Below, piece after piece: positions 1 to 7,908 of a stretch of DNA of 9,924 nucleotides. The stretch lies in contig SYKJ01000012.1 of assembly GCA_005798205.1 (NCBI GenBank), forward strand, positions 1 to 9,924. Reading direction: 5' to 3'. The stretch comes from Bacteroidota bacterium. GTDB taxonomy: Bacteria > Bacteroidota > Bacteroidia > Flavobacteriales > Crocinitomicaceae. A model generated the notes under the pieces. It saw only the letters and a list, made by a program, of their open reading frames with translations. It was not told the origin of the DNA and did no database searches. A program made the position numbers and the translations under genes. Numbering within the stretch: the first letter of the stretch is position 1; each line of letters starts with the position of its first letter.

Positions 1-1773
1 GATATTTGGCATTATTTGGATGATAAAATTCAAGCCCAACAACTTGTTCAACTTAATACCACCAAGAAAAAAAATAATATATACCTGCTCCAGCTAAATA
101 CGGACAGTATTCTAGCTTTAACTAACGATTCAATTATAGCTCGTGTATCATCTGAAATAAGTGGTGATTACATTTTTGCAACAAACTCAAAACCATATTC
201 TATTGAAGCACAGTGGAAGTCGCCAGGTTTAGAGGATATTTATAGAATTTCATTAATTGACGGAACACGACAACTCATAGCACCTTCAGTTGCTTATGGA
301 GGTCAACTTTCGCCCAATGGCAATTATTATACTTATTTTAACGAAAAAAAATTACAGTATTATTTAATCGATATCTCCAAGAATTCACAAACTTGTATTT
401 CTTGTACAGCAACTGATGTAATTTTACATGAAGACATCAATGGTCAACCAATGGATCCTGGACCACAGGGCGAGTATGGGTTTGTTAGAAATGAAAGCGA
501 TTTTATTTTTAAATCAGAATTTGATATCTGGAGTTATAATTTACCAACAAAGGCTTTAAAATGCCTAACAAATGGTGAGGGAAAGAAAAGAAACATTGAA
601 TTTAATTTGGTTAAATGGTCTGATGATAGCGTTTATATTGATTTGAAGGATTGTTATATTAATGGATTTAATAAAACTACAAAAGGGTTTCATATTTATA
701 GTTTTTATGATGAATTTGGAGAATTTGGATTTTTTGAAAAGACAAAAGAGGATGCAAAGTTAACTTTGCTTGAAAGGTCTAAAAATAAGGAAACAATAAT
801 GCTGCGAAAAATGACAGTAACTGCCTATCCAGAAATTATTCTCGCGGATACAAATTTTAAAAACCAACGCATCATTTCAAATACAAATCCACAGCAAAAT
901 CAATACAATTGGGCGAGTGTAGACTTAATTAATTGGAAAGCATTTGATGGCCAATCTTTAGAGGGTCTTTTGTATAAACCTGAAGATTATGATTCAGCTA
1001 AAAATTATCCACTTCTAGTTTATTTCTATGAATTAAATTCTGAAAATTTACACAATCATCTTGCTCCACGACCTTCTTCAAGTACAATAAATCCAACAGA
1101 ATATGCCTCCGCTGGTTATTTTGTTTTAATACCAGACATTCGATACTCTGCAGGTTACCCTGCAAAGTCAGCGTATAACTGCATAGTTAGTGGAACTGAT
1201 TTTGTTGTAAAAAATTATCCTATCAATGAAAAAAAAATGGGTTTGCAAGGTCAAAGTTGGGGAGGTTATCAAACGGCTCAATTAATCACTATGACAACCA
1301 AATATGCTGCGGCTATGGCTGGTGCACCAGTCAGTAATATGTTTTCTGCTTATGGCGGTATTCGTTGGGGTTCTGGGCTTAATCGCCAATTTCAATACGA
1401 GTCAACTCAAAGTAGAATCGGAAAAACAATTTGGGATGCACCTGAACGGTATACCGAAAATTCACCCCTATTCCATTTGCCAAATGTGAAGACGCCTTTG
1501 TTGCTTATGCACAACGATAAAGATGGTGCAGTTCCTTGGTATCAGGGAATAGAATTATACAACGGAATGCGACGACTAGGGAAACCCTGTTGGCTATTAA
1601 ATTACAATGATGACGATCATAATTTAACAAAAGCACCTAATCGTATTGATTTAAGCATTCGAATGCGCCAATTCTTCGACTTTTATCTGCAAGACAAAGC
1701 TGCTCCAAGTTGGTTGAAAAATGGCCTGCCAGCCATAGATAAAGGAAATAAAACTGGTTATGAAACTGAATAA
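1..1773 (+). CDS. S9 family peptidase (prolyl oligopeptidase / DPP-IV-like), 5'-truncated
   Basis: This is the C-terminal part of a serine peptidase that removes or cleaves short peptides, probably in the periplasm. The reading frame is open from base 1 (Asp-Ile-Trp-His-Tyr...), so the true start lies off the left edge. The first Leu codon (TTG, 16) is not a convincing start because family-like sequence precedes it. Counting that TTG as residue 1, about residues 1-300 are beta-propeller-like and 305-560 are the alpha/beta-hydrolase domain. The nucleophile motif GQSWGGY puts Ser at 414. The expected Asp is D503 in HNDKDGAVPW and the expected His is H535 in NDDDHNL, so the triad looks intact. 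The segment YPAKSAYNCIVSG before the nucleophile is also typical of the family. The stop overlaps the start of the VanZ-like gene by 14 bases. The family call is secure; the exact specificity (dipeptidyl- or acylaminoacyl-peptidase) cannot be read here. Confidence 0.93.
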   Translation, partial: DIWHYLDDKIQAQQLVQLNTTKKKNNIYLLQLNTDSILALTNDSIIARVSSEISGDYIFATNSKPYSIEAQWKSPGLEDIYRISLIDGTRQLIAPSVAYGGQLSPNGNYYTYFNEKKLQYYLIDISKNSQTCISCTATDVILHEDINGQPMDPGPQGEYGFVRNESDFIFKSEFDIWSYNLPTKALKCLTNGEGKKRNIEFNLVKWSDDSVYIDLKDCYINGFNKTTKGFHIYSFYDEFGEFGFFEKTKEDAKLTLLERSKNKETIMLRKMTVTAYPEIILADTNFKNQRIISNTNPQQNQYNWASVDLINWKAFDGQSLEGLLYKPEDYDSAKNYPLLVYFYELNSENLHNHLAPRPSSSTINPTEYASAGYFVLIPDIRYSAGYPAKSAYNCIVSGTDFVVKNYPINEKKMGLQGQSWGGYQTAQLITMTTKYAAAMAGAPVSNMFSAYGGIRWGSGLNRQFQYESTQSRIGKTIWDAPERYTENSPLFHLPNVKTPLLLMHNDKDGAVPWYQGIELYNGMRRLGKPCWLLNYNDDDHNLTKAPNRIDLSIRMRQFFDFYLQDKAAPSWLKNGLPAIDKGNKTGYETE

Positions 1774-2110
1774 AAAGCTTTCTCTTTTAACTTTCATTTT
1801 CTGTTTATCTACAATTACAATTTTGAGTTTAGTGCCTCCAAAATCGGGAGTTGAAATGGCAAATAATGATAAATTATATCATTTTGCAGCGTATGCTATT
1901 TTAAGTTTTAATTTTTGCTTTATTTCAATTCAGAAATTACATTTTTTAGTTGGAATCTTCCTGTTGATTTTTTATGGCATATTAATTGAATTTTTTCAAG
2001 GATTTGTGCCCGGAAGAAACCCTTCTTTTTACGATGCTTTAGCAAATTCAGTTGGTGTTTTAATCGGTTTCTTACTTTTTAAATTATTCAGCTTAAATAG
2101 AATAAAATAA
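1760..2110 (+). CDS. VanZ-like small integral membrane protein
   Basis: A 116-residue membrane protein with four likely transmembrane segments (about 8-25, 41-58, 61-79 and 93-111). The VanZ-family pattern is visible: SLVPP at 23-27 after the first helix, DKLYHFAAY at 37-45, GILIEFFQ at 73-80, an Arg at 86, then DALANSVG at 92-99. VanZ proteins are named after the teicoplanin-resistance accessory gene, but most chromosomal Bacteroidota copies have no proven role, and resistance should not be inferred from the name. The ATG at 1760 lies inside the end of the upstream peptidase gene in another frame (14-base overlap), so the two are probably co-transcribed and translationally coupled. The length is normal for the short form of the family. 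The TPP riboswitch begins only about 16 bases after the stop. Confidence 0.85.
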   Translation: MKLNKKLSLLTFIFCLSTITILSLVPPKSGVEMANNDKLYHFAAYAILSFNFCFISIQKLHFLVGIFLLIFYGILIEFFQGFVPGRNPSFYDALANSVGVLIGFLLFKLFSLNRIK

Positions 2111-2126
2111 TTCCTTAATTTTACAG

Positions 2127-2208
2127 CGTCTCTAAGGGGTGTTCATTTAAAAATGGACTGAGATTATACCCATTGAACCTGTAAGGTAATACTTGCGAAG
2201 GGAAGATG
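2127..2208 (+). promoter_or_regulatory. TPP (thiamine pyrophosphate) riboswitch aptamer, THI element
   Basis: The leader matches the THI consensus in order. P1 is CGTCT (2127-2131) with AGATG (2204-2208). P2 is GGGT (2137-2140) with ACCC (2168-2171). P3 is TTCATTT (2142-2148) with AAATGGA (2151-2157). The invariant CTGAGA is at 2158-2163, P4 is CCT (2178-2180) with AGG (2199-2201), and P5 is GTAAG (2181-2185) with CTTGC (2192-2196). The highly conserved stretch GGTAATACTTGCGAAGGGA runs from 2185 to 2203. P3 is short. This RNA binds thiamine pyrophosphate and normally lowers expression of the downstream gene when TPP is plentiful. Here that gene is the TonB-dependent receptor starting at 2273, which makes the receptor a thiamine-regulon member. 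Motif order, spacing and pairing leave little doubt about the identity. Confidence 0.95.
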
Positions 2209-2213
2209 ACCGA

Positions 2214-2267
2214 GCTAATAGATTGTACAACCGTCGAGAATTAGCCCCTTGTTCTTGTTAATTTTTA
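2214..2267 (+). promoter_or_regulatory. Candidate expression platform of the TPP riboswitch
   Basis: Between the aptamer and the receptor ATG, GCTAAT (2214-2219) can pair with ATTAGC (2240-2245) around a 20-nt loop. It is followed directly by CCCTT (2246-2250) and a T-rich run to 2267, a shape resembling a weak intrinsic terminator. CCCTT can pair instead with AAGGG at 2198-2202, and CCCCTT (2245-2250) with AAGGGG at 2134-2139. Both of those stretches are needed for the aptamer fold (P4 and P2), so mutually exclusive structures are possible. The pairing is seen in the sequence. Whether control is by termination or by blocking translation is inference; no Shine-Dalgarno sequence is present to be masked. 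Confidence 0.45.
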
Positions 2268-2272
2268 AAAAA

Positions 2273-4732
2273 ATGAAAACAAGACTTTTTTTTATTGCAG
2301 CTTTCTTTTCTCTTTCTTCAAGTTTTATTACACAAACTAGTTTGTCTGGAATTGTAAAAAATCAAAATGGAAATCCCTTGCCGGGAACAAATGTTACTGT
2401 TGAGGGATTAAATATTGGAACCTACACGGATGTAAATGGAAATTTCCAATTGAATAATCTACCAACTAAATCACTTGTTTTACTTTTTGAAATTCCAGGT
2501 TCTACTATCACAAAGAAGGAAATTAAACCATCGGAATTTAATAGCCCAATTCTTGTTATTCTTTATTCAAACATTAAAAGTTTAGAGGAAGTTCAAGTGG
2601 TTTCCACACGAAGCTCTGAAGGATCAACATCCACTTCCCTCATAAATAAGGAATTTTTGGAGAAGAAAAATTTTGGACAAGACCTACCTTTTTTACTTGA
2701 AACTACTCCTTCTGTTGTTACCACCTCAGACGCAGGCACAGGAATTGGTTATACTGGCATAAGAATAAGAGGTATTGATGCTTCTCGTATAAATGTAACA
2801 ATTAACGGAATTCCTGTAAACGATCCAGAATCTCACGATGTATATTGGGTTAATATGCCGGACCTATCCTCCTCAATAGAAAATTTGCAAATTCAACGTG
2901 GTGTCGGTTCTTCGACTAACGGAGCTGCAGCATTTGGAGCAAGTTTGAATATTAAATCTCAAGATATTTCAAGCGCTGCCTTTGGAATTTTAGATAATAC
3001 TTATGGATCCTTTAATACGCTTAAAACAACAATAAAAGCAGGAACGGGATTGATTAATAATAAATTTTCCCTTGAAACAAGATTGTCACAAATTACCTCT
3101 GATGGCTTTATTGATAGAGCAACTTCGGATTTAAAATCCTATTACTTAGCAGTTTCATACGTAGGAAAAAAATCTGTTTTGAAAGCGATTGCTTTTAGTG
3201 GTAAAGAAATTACGTATCAGTCGTGGTATGGAACTCCAGAAAGTAGAGTAAATGGTGATCCTAACGAAATGAATGCCTATGCTGACCGTAACGGATTAAG
3301 TGAAGTAGACCGCTCAAATTTATTAAATTCTGGTAGAAGTTATAATTTTTATACCTACGAGAACCAAGTCGACAATTACCAACAAGACAATTATCAATTG
3401 CATTTCACACATTCTTTTAAACCCAATCTAATAATGAACATAGCTGGACATTATACATATGGTCGTGGTTATTATGAGGAATACCGTAAAGACGATGAAT
3501 TGGCAGATTATGGTTACAATCCGGTAATTATTGGAAATGATACAATTTCAAGCACTGATTTAATTCGAAGAAGATGGTTGGATAATGATTTTCTTGGTGG
3601 AATTTATTCTTTGCAATACAAACTTTCAAATTGGAATTTCATTTTTGGAGGGGCTATTAATACATATCTTGGTGAACATTTCGGTGAGGTAATCTGGGCA
3701 AGATTTGCCGCAGATGGTGAAGTTAGAGACCGTTATTACGAGAATAATGCACAAAAATCTGAGTTTAGTAATTATTTGAAAGCGACTTATCGATTTGAAA
3801 AATTTTCATTTTTTGGAGACTTTCAGTATAGAAAAATAAACTATTCCTTTTTAGGAATTGACGATGTCAATGGTGAATTACTTGATTTAGAGCAAAATGT
3901 ACCATTTAACTTTTTCAATCCCAAAGTTTCAGTCAACTATGCATTTAAAAATCATCAAAGTATTTTTGGTTCTTTTGGTATTGCGAATAGAGAACCTGTA
4001 AGAAAAGATTTTAGAGAAAGTACGCCTGAAAATAGACCCAAACCAGAAAATATGAGCGATTTAGAGTTGGGGTATTTATTTAACAATAATAAATTAAATA
4101 TGGCTGCAAATTTTTATTGGATGAATTATTCCAATCAGTTGATTTTAACAGGCCAAATTAATGATGTTGGTGGATATACGCGAACAAATGTAAAAGATAG
4201 TTACCGAGCTGGAATTGAGTTAAGCACATCATATAAAATATCTTCATCATTGCAGTTAAATGCTGCACTTTCCCTCAGTCAAAATAAGATTAAAGAATTC
4301 AATGAATACGTAGATGAATATTTTGACGAAGAACCTTACTACTCTCAAAAATTAATAAGCCATCAAAATTCTGATTTGGCTTTTTCTCCTAATATTGTCG
4401 GTAATGCTGGGTTTACAGTAGTGCCGTTTAAAAATTTCACAGTTGATTGGGTTTCAAAATATGTTGGACGACAATTCTTAGATAATACATCAAATGTTGC
4501 ACGAAGTATAAATCCTTTTACTTTTTCAAATTTATCGCTTTCATATTCTTTGCTTCATGTTTTCTGCAAGGAGATTACATTTGCTTTTCATATCAACAAT
4601 GTATTTAATGCTTTGTATGAGAACAATGGCTATACTTATTCTTATTTATATGACGGAGAGACAACCACTGAAAACTTCTATTACCCGCAAGCCGGAAGAA
4701 ATTTTATGGGAAGAATTTTGATTAAACTATAG
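2273..4732 (+). CDS. TonB-dependent receptor, TPP-riboswitch-controlled (predicted thiamine-related uptake)
   Basis: An 819-residue outer-membrane active-transport receptor. In order it shows a signal peptide (about 1-20), a carboxypeptidase-D-like regulatory domain (about 23-100, with SLSGIVKNQNGNPLPGTNV and the TDVNGNFQL turn), a TonB-box-like segment LEEVQVVS (104-111), and a plug domain (about 118-230, with IRIRGIDASRINVTINGIPVND and the IQRGVGSSTNGAAAFGA signature). The rest is a beta-barrel ending in GRNFMGRILIKL. I chose the ATG at 2273; an in-frame TTG at 2249 would add residues before a good signal peptide and overlap the leader. Such receptors use TonB-ExbB-ExbD energy to import scarce ligands. 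Substrate cannot be read from the barrel, but the TPP riboswitch directly upstream points to thiamine, its phosphates or a precursor, as for known thiamine-regulated outer-membrane receptors of Bacteroidota. No SusD-like partner follows, so a glycan system is unlikely. Confidence 0.93.
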   Translation: MKTRLFFIAAFFSLSSSFITQTSLSGIVKNQNGNPLPGTNVTVEGLNIGTYTDVNGNFQLNNLPTKSLVLLFEIPGSTITKKEIKPSEFNSPILVILYSNIKSLEEVQVVSTRSSEGSTSTSLINKEFLEKKNFGQDLPFLLETTPSVVTTSDAGTGIGYTGIRIRGIDASRINVTINGIPVNDPESHDVYWVNMPDLSSSIENLQIQRGVGSSTNGAAAFGASLNIKSQDISSAAFGILDNTYGSFNTLKTTIKAGTGLINNKFSLETRLSQITSDGFIDRATSDLKSYYLAVSYVGKKSVLKAIAFSGKEITYQSWYGTPESRVNGDPNEMNAYADRNGLSEVDRSNLLNSGRSYNFYTYENQVDNYQQDNYQLHFTHSFKPNLIMNIAGHYTYGRGYYEEYRKDDELADYGYNPVIIGNDTISSTDLIRRRWLDNDFLGGIYSLQYKLSNWNFIFGGAINTYLGEHFGEVIWARFAADGEVRDRYYENNAQKSEFSNYLKATYRFEKFSFFGDFQYRKINYSFLGIDDVNGELLDLEQNVPFNFFNPKVSVNYAFKNHQSIFGSFGIANREPVRKDFRESTPENRPKPENMSDLELGYLFNNNKLNMAANFYWMNYSNQLILTGQINDVGGYTRTNVKDSYRAGIELSTSYKISSSLQLNAALSLSQNKIKEFNEYVDEYFDEEPYYSQKLISHQNSDLAFSPNIVGNAGFTVVPFKNFTVDWVSKYVGRQFLDNTSNVARSINPFTFSNLSLSYSLLHVFCKEITFAFHINNVFNALYENNGYTYSYLYDGETTTENFYYPQAGRNFMGRILIKL

Positions 4733-4751
4733 ATATTAATCACTAGTTTTG
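4717..4751 (+). promoter_or_regulatory. Candidate Bacteroidota promoter for the 4776 gene
   Basis: TAGTTTTG at 4744-4751 matches the TAnnTTTG -7 box of Bacteroidota primary sigma factors exactly. TTTG at 4717-4720 (inside the end of the receptor gene) could be the -33 element, with a 23-bp spacer that is a little long. The box ends 24 nt before the ATG at 4776. If used, this lets the small barrel protein be expressed independently of the riboswitch. Confidence 0.45.
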
Positions 4752-4775
4752 TAAAGAACTAAAAATACATAAATC

Positions 4776-5588
4776 ATGAAATCTACTCGCTCTACGATAA
4801 TTCTAATATTCCTATTGATTTTAAATTCAAATTTGAGTTTTTCTCAAAATTTTAAAATGGTTGGAAATAATAATTTGGATAATACGTCCTCAGATAATAA
4901 AAAACTTTTTAATGGACAATGGGCTGGTTTTGACATTGGATTTATTTCAACCAATATGTCAGATGAGTGGTCAAATAAGATCATGCAATCAACAAGTTTT
5001 GGTTTAAATCTGTGTGAGTATAAACTACCCATAATTAGACAATACCTCGGAATAACAACTGGTTTAGGTTTTAATTTTAAAACCTTCACTTTTAATAATG
5101 ATTATTCTTTGATTTCAACTGACACATCTGTCGCGCTAGATACAGGAAATCCTTTATTATATGATACTAATTCGACTGTAAAAACTTCACAGCTCAATCA
5201 AATATTCTTTCAAATTCCATTACTTCTTGATTTTTCAACAAAGGTAAAACAAAAGAAAGCACTGAGTCTTGCAGCAGGTGTAGTTGGTGGAATTCTGTTA
5301 TCCACAAATCATAAATTGAATGGAAAGTACAGTAATGGTGATAAATTCCAAAACGTCATAAAAGATGATAATCGTTTTCACACCAATTTGTTGTCTTTAG
5401 AAGGAATGGTCCGATTAGCCTATGGCCCTTTTGGATTGTATGGCACATATAGTTTGACTAGCTTATTTAAAAAAGATGCCACAAAAGAAATTATGCCTTT
5501 CAGTATTGGAATAAGTTTTAATATTGATTATGGAAAAGAAAAAGAAGAGATTACTATTACTGAAGAAACTGAAGATGGTAACATTTAA
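4776..5588 (+). CDS. Small outer-membrane beta-barrel protein (PorT / OMP_b-brl_2-like)
   Basis: A 270-residue predicted outer-membrane protein. It starts with a clear signal peptide (hydrophobic core 8-20, likely cleaved near the SFSQ at 21-24). Next come an Asn/Asp-rich linker (about 25-45) and alternating polar/hydrophobic strands with Gly and aromatic residues, such as WAGFDIGFISTN, LGITTGLGFNFKTFTF, FFQIPLLLDFS, LSLAAGVVGGILLS and MPFSIGISFNIDY. This pattern fits the outer membrane beta-barrel domain common in Bacteroidota. The barrel does not end at the C-terminus: about 17 mostly acidic, polar residues (GKEKEEITITEETEDGNI) follow the last strand. It lies 43 bp after the riboswitch-controlled receptor with its own candidate promoter, so it may be independent or partly co-transcribed. 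Function is unknown; I assign only location and fold. Confidence 0.75.
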   Translation: MKSTRSTIILIFLLILNSNLSFSQNFKMVGNNNLDNTSSDNKKLFNGQWAGFDIGFISTNMSDEWSNKIMQSTSFGLNLCEYKLPIIRQYLGITTGLGFNFKTFTFNNDYSLISTDTSVALDTGNPLLYDTNSTVKTSQLNQIFFQIPLLLDFSTKVKQKKALSLAAGVVGGILLSTNHKLNGKYSNGDKFQNVIKDDNRFHTNLLSLEGMVRLAYGPFGLYGTYSLTSLFKKDATKEIMPFSIGISFNIDYGKEKEEITITEETEDGNI

Positions 5589-5617
5589 GGTTAACTAAAA
5601 AGCACATTTTTTATCTT

Positions 5618-6583
5618 CTAAAGCTTCCAATCATTCAATTGGTTTCCAGCTAAAAATTCTTTGTGAGTCATTCTTCGTTTTCCTTCTAATTGAAGTTCTG
5701 TGATACAAATAAAGCCGTTTTTGCATGGAAAAAGAATGCCGTCAGCGTGTTCTTGAAGTTTTCCAGTTAAGTTGTTAAAACCATCTTTCTCTATCGGTTT
5801 TGAAGTAAAAAGCTTAAACAAAAGAGTTTCATTTTTTTTTGTATTGTAAAGCTTTGTCCATGCAGCAGGGTAGGGTGAAAGCCCCCGAATTTTATTGTGA
5901 ATAGTTTCCTTTCCTTCTTGCCATAAAATCTCACAATCATCCTTATAAATTTTAGGTGCTATTTTTAAATCTTCGCTCTCATTTTGTTTTTGTTCTATAC
6001 TAACATGAGTCTGCATGGAAATAGAATCTAATGTTTTTAGCGTCAATCCAGCTCCTAAATTCATCAACTCATCGTGCAATTGGCCCGCATTTGTATCTGC
6101 TCCTATTTTTACTTTTTCTTGGGCGATTATTCTGCCGCTATCGATGTTTTCGTCTATGAAAAAAGTGGTAACACCAGTTTCTGAATCTCCGTTTATAAGT
6201 GCCCAATTGATTGGCGCGGCACCTCGGTATTTTGGAAGTAAAGAAGCGTGAAGATTAATGGTTCCAAAAGCGGGCATTTTCCAAACTTCTTTTGGTAACA
6301 TTCGAAAAGCTACAACTACAAATAAATCAGCTTGAAGTTCTTTTAATTGTGCTAAGAAATGCTCGTCTTTTAATTTTTCCGGCTGCAAAATTGTTAAATT
6401 ATTTTCGTGAGCGTAAATTTTTACTGCACTTTCTTTCATTTTTTGCCCTCGCCCTGCGGGTTTATCAGCCACTGTTACAACGGCAACGATATCGTGAATA
6501 CTTTGGTTTAGAGCAGCTAAAATTCCCACTGCAAATTCTGGCGTTCCCATAAATACTACTCGTAATTTTTTTGCCTTACTCAT
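5618..6583 (-). CDS. fmt: Methionyl-tRNA formyltransferase
   Basis: This enzyme transfers a formyl group from 10-formyltetrahydrofolate to the amino group of Met on initiator tRNA, giving fMet-tRNA for translation initiation in the cytoplasm. The 321-residue product has the N-terminal formyltransferase fold with VVFMGTPEFAV (9-19) and the active-site segment INLHASLLPKYRGAAPI. The catalytic residues are N110, H112 and D148 (in ENIDSGRII), matching the Asn-His-Asp set of E. coli Fmt. The C-terminal tRNA-binding domain (about 210-321) ends in the usual RRMTHKEFL region. I chose the ATG at 6583 instead of an in-frame TTG at 6601, because the conserved N-terminus begins right after it and its ATGA overlaps the TGA stop of the MATE gene upstream. 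The gene is last in the rlmI-MATE-fmt operon. In many bacteria fmt sits with def (peptide deformylase), which is absent here. Confidence 0.96.
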   Translation of the reverse strand: MSKAKKLRVVFMGTPEFAVGILAALNQSIHDIVAVVTVADKPAGRGQKMKESAVKIYAHENNLTILQPEKLKDEHFLAQLKELQADLFVVVAFRMLPKEVWKMPAFGTINLHASLLPKYRGAAPINWALINGDSETGVTTFFIDENIDSGRIIAQEKVKIGADTNAGQLHDELMNLGAGLTLKTLDSISMQTHVSIEQKQNESEDLKIAPKIYKDDCEILWQEGKETIHNKIRGLSPYPAAWTKLYNTKKNETLLFKLFTSKPIEKDGFNNLTGKLQEHADGILFPCKNGFICITELQLEGKRRMTHKEFLAGNQLNDWKL

Positions 6584-7908
6584 ACTATTTTTTCTCTCCA
6601 ATTATAAAACCTTAAATAAAGAATTGAAAGTAAACCCATCACACCAAAATAAATATATTCTACGGTCCAAATCCAGTAAACATCAAAATTCCAACATTTT
6701 ATGAATAAAAAGCTAAAAATGGAGTAAATAAATACGGTTAAAAATTCAATAAGCATGGAATGAACTGTATTTCCACTTCCATGTATGGTTTGGAAATAAA
6801 CGGAAACAATTCCAAACAATAAGACAGAACAAGAAATAAGCTTGAGTATTTCTGCACTTTTCTTCAAGTAAATTTCTTCAGGATTAATCATTAAAATTAA
6901 TTTTTCAGGATATAAAATTGCTCCATGAAATGATAAAATTAAAAAGCCTATTGTTAATAATTGTATTTTTCTTTGAATCACCGGAATTTTATCAAATTTC
7001 TTTGCTCCTAGATATTGTGAAACGTATGTTTTTGTTGTCCCTGCAAATCCCCAAAGTGGAACAAATGCAAGAAAATAGATGGATCGAATATTTTGAGAAA
7101 CTGTTAAATCAAATTGACCTTTTTGTTCCAGCCATGTAAAAAAGAGCGTCCAAGTCCCCAAAGCTAAAAATCCCTGAAGCATAAGTGGGCTTCCAACTTT
7201 CAAAAGTTCTTTAATAGATTGCCAATTGTATGAAAAATAAGAAAAAAGATCATATTTACGTTTTTCATCGGAAAAGTAGAGATATACAACTAAAAAAAGC
7301 ATTCCCAATCCATCTGCGATTGTCGATGCTAAAGCCGCTCCTTTTAACCCCATTTCAGGAAATCCCATTTCCCCAAAAATTAAAACGTAATCTAAAAAAA
7401 CATTGCTAAGCGCTGTAATTATTGCTGCAATTAATACAACTACTGTTTTACCTTTTGCAAGAAAAAATGCTTGAATAGCAACTGTAATCATTAAAAAGAA
7501 CAAAGCAAAACTTCTAAATTGTATGTAATCACCTTGCATACCAGCAATTCCCTGATTCTTAGAATAACCGATAATTGCTGAGGGCATTATGAAATATAAG
7601 AAACAAAATAAAAGAGTTGCTAGGCAGAAATTTATGAGTACAGAGCTACCAAAGACTCTTCCAATTTCTTCGGGTCTCTTTTCCCCAATTCTCCGAGCAA
7701 TAATTATCTGAGAGCCATCTCCAAGTCCCATTAGGCACATATACATCGTCACGAAAATTAAGCCTCCATTTCCAACTGCATCAAATGCCTCAGTAGAATA
7801 GCGCGAAATAAAGGCCGCATCGGTTATTAAAACAATAGATTGAATAAATCCCGAGACCATCATTGGCAGTGCAACTCCCAAAATTGTTTTGTACCGTAAT
7901 TCTAACAT
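6580..7908 (-). CDS. MATE family multidrug/toxin efflux transporter
   Basis: A 442-residue inner-membrane protein with about 12 hydrophobic segments, the usual size of MATE exporters (NorM/DinF type), which expel organic cations or other compounds using a Na+ or H+ gradient. The first helix carries PMMVSGFIQSIVLITDAAFI (residues 15-34), with D30 in the place of the conserved Asp of MATE helix 1. QIIIARRIGE (67-76) is the typical loop after helix 2, and AFDAVGNGGL (41-50) matches the conserved region between helices 1 and 2. The second half repeats the fold and includes HGSGNTVHSMLIEF. The ATG at 7908 shares one base with the rlmI stop (TAATG), and the TGA stop overlaps the fmt start (ATGA), so its translation is probably coupled to both neighbours. 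The substrate cannot be inferred. Its location between two translation-related genes is probably co-expression rather than a shared pathway. Confidence 0.93.
   Translation of the reverse strand: MLELRYKTILGVALPMMVSGFIQSIVLITDAAFISRYSTEAFDAVGNGGLIFVTMYMCLMGLGDGSQIIIARRIGEKRPEEIGRVFGSSVLINFCLATLLFCFLYFIMPSAIIGYSKNQGIAGMQGDYIQFRSFALFFLMITVAIQAFFLAKGKTVVVLIAAIITALSNVFLDYVLIFGEMGFPEMGLKGAALASTIADGLGMLFLVVYLYFSDEKRKYDLFSYFSYNWQSIKELLKVGSPLMLQGFLALGTWTLFFTWLEQKGQFDLTVSQNIRSIYFLAFVPLWGFAGTTKTYVSQYLGAKKFDKIPVIQRKIQLLTIGFLILSFHGAILYPEKLILMINPEEIYLKKSAEILKLISCSVLLFGIVSVYFQTIHGSGNTVHSMLIEFLTVFIYSIFSFLFIKCWNFDVYWIWTVEYIYFGVMGLLSILYLRFYNWREKIV

Noticed and set aside
1304..1489. 61-codon open frame inside the S9 peptidase
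   Set aside because: It is out of frame with the catalytic domain containing Ser, Asp and His, and is a chance overlap.
1760..2110. VanZ-like gene as a glycopeptide-resistance determinant
   Set aside because: There is no van cluster nearby and the family is widespread in genomes without such resistance.
2249..2272. In-frame TTG start for the TonB-dependent receptor
   Set aside because: It would put extra residues ahead of a complete signal peptide and overlap the riboswitch's platform; the ATG at 2273 is the better start.
2273..4732. Receptor as a SusC-type glycan importer
   Set aside because: No SusD-like lipoprotein follows, the receptor is shorter than typical SusC (about 1000 residues), and the TPP riboswitch gives a better explanation.
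4844..5089. Open frame on the minus strand inside the barrel-protein gene
   Set aside because: It lies wholly within a well-supported gene, has no promoter or family features, and looks like a chance antisense frame.
5596..5613. TAAAAA / TTTTTA inverted repeat as a bidirectional terminator between the convergent genes
   Set aside because: The six-bp stem is A-T only with a GCACAT loop, too weak to call an intrinsic terminator, though no better one is visible in the 29-bp gap.
6015..6552. Plus-strand open frames (6015-6251 and 6292-6552) opposite fmt
   Set aside because: They mirror the conserved fmt coding sequence and have no protein features of their own.
6584..6601. TTG start six codons upstream of fmt
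   Set aside because: The ATG at 6583 overlaps the MATE stop as ATGA and directly precedes the conserved N-terminus.
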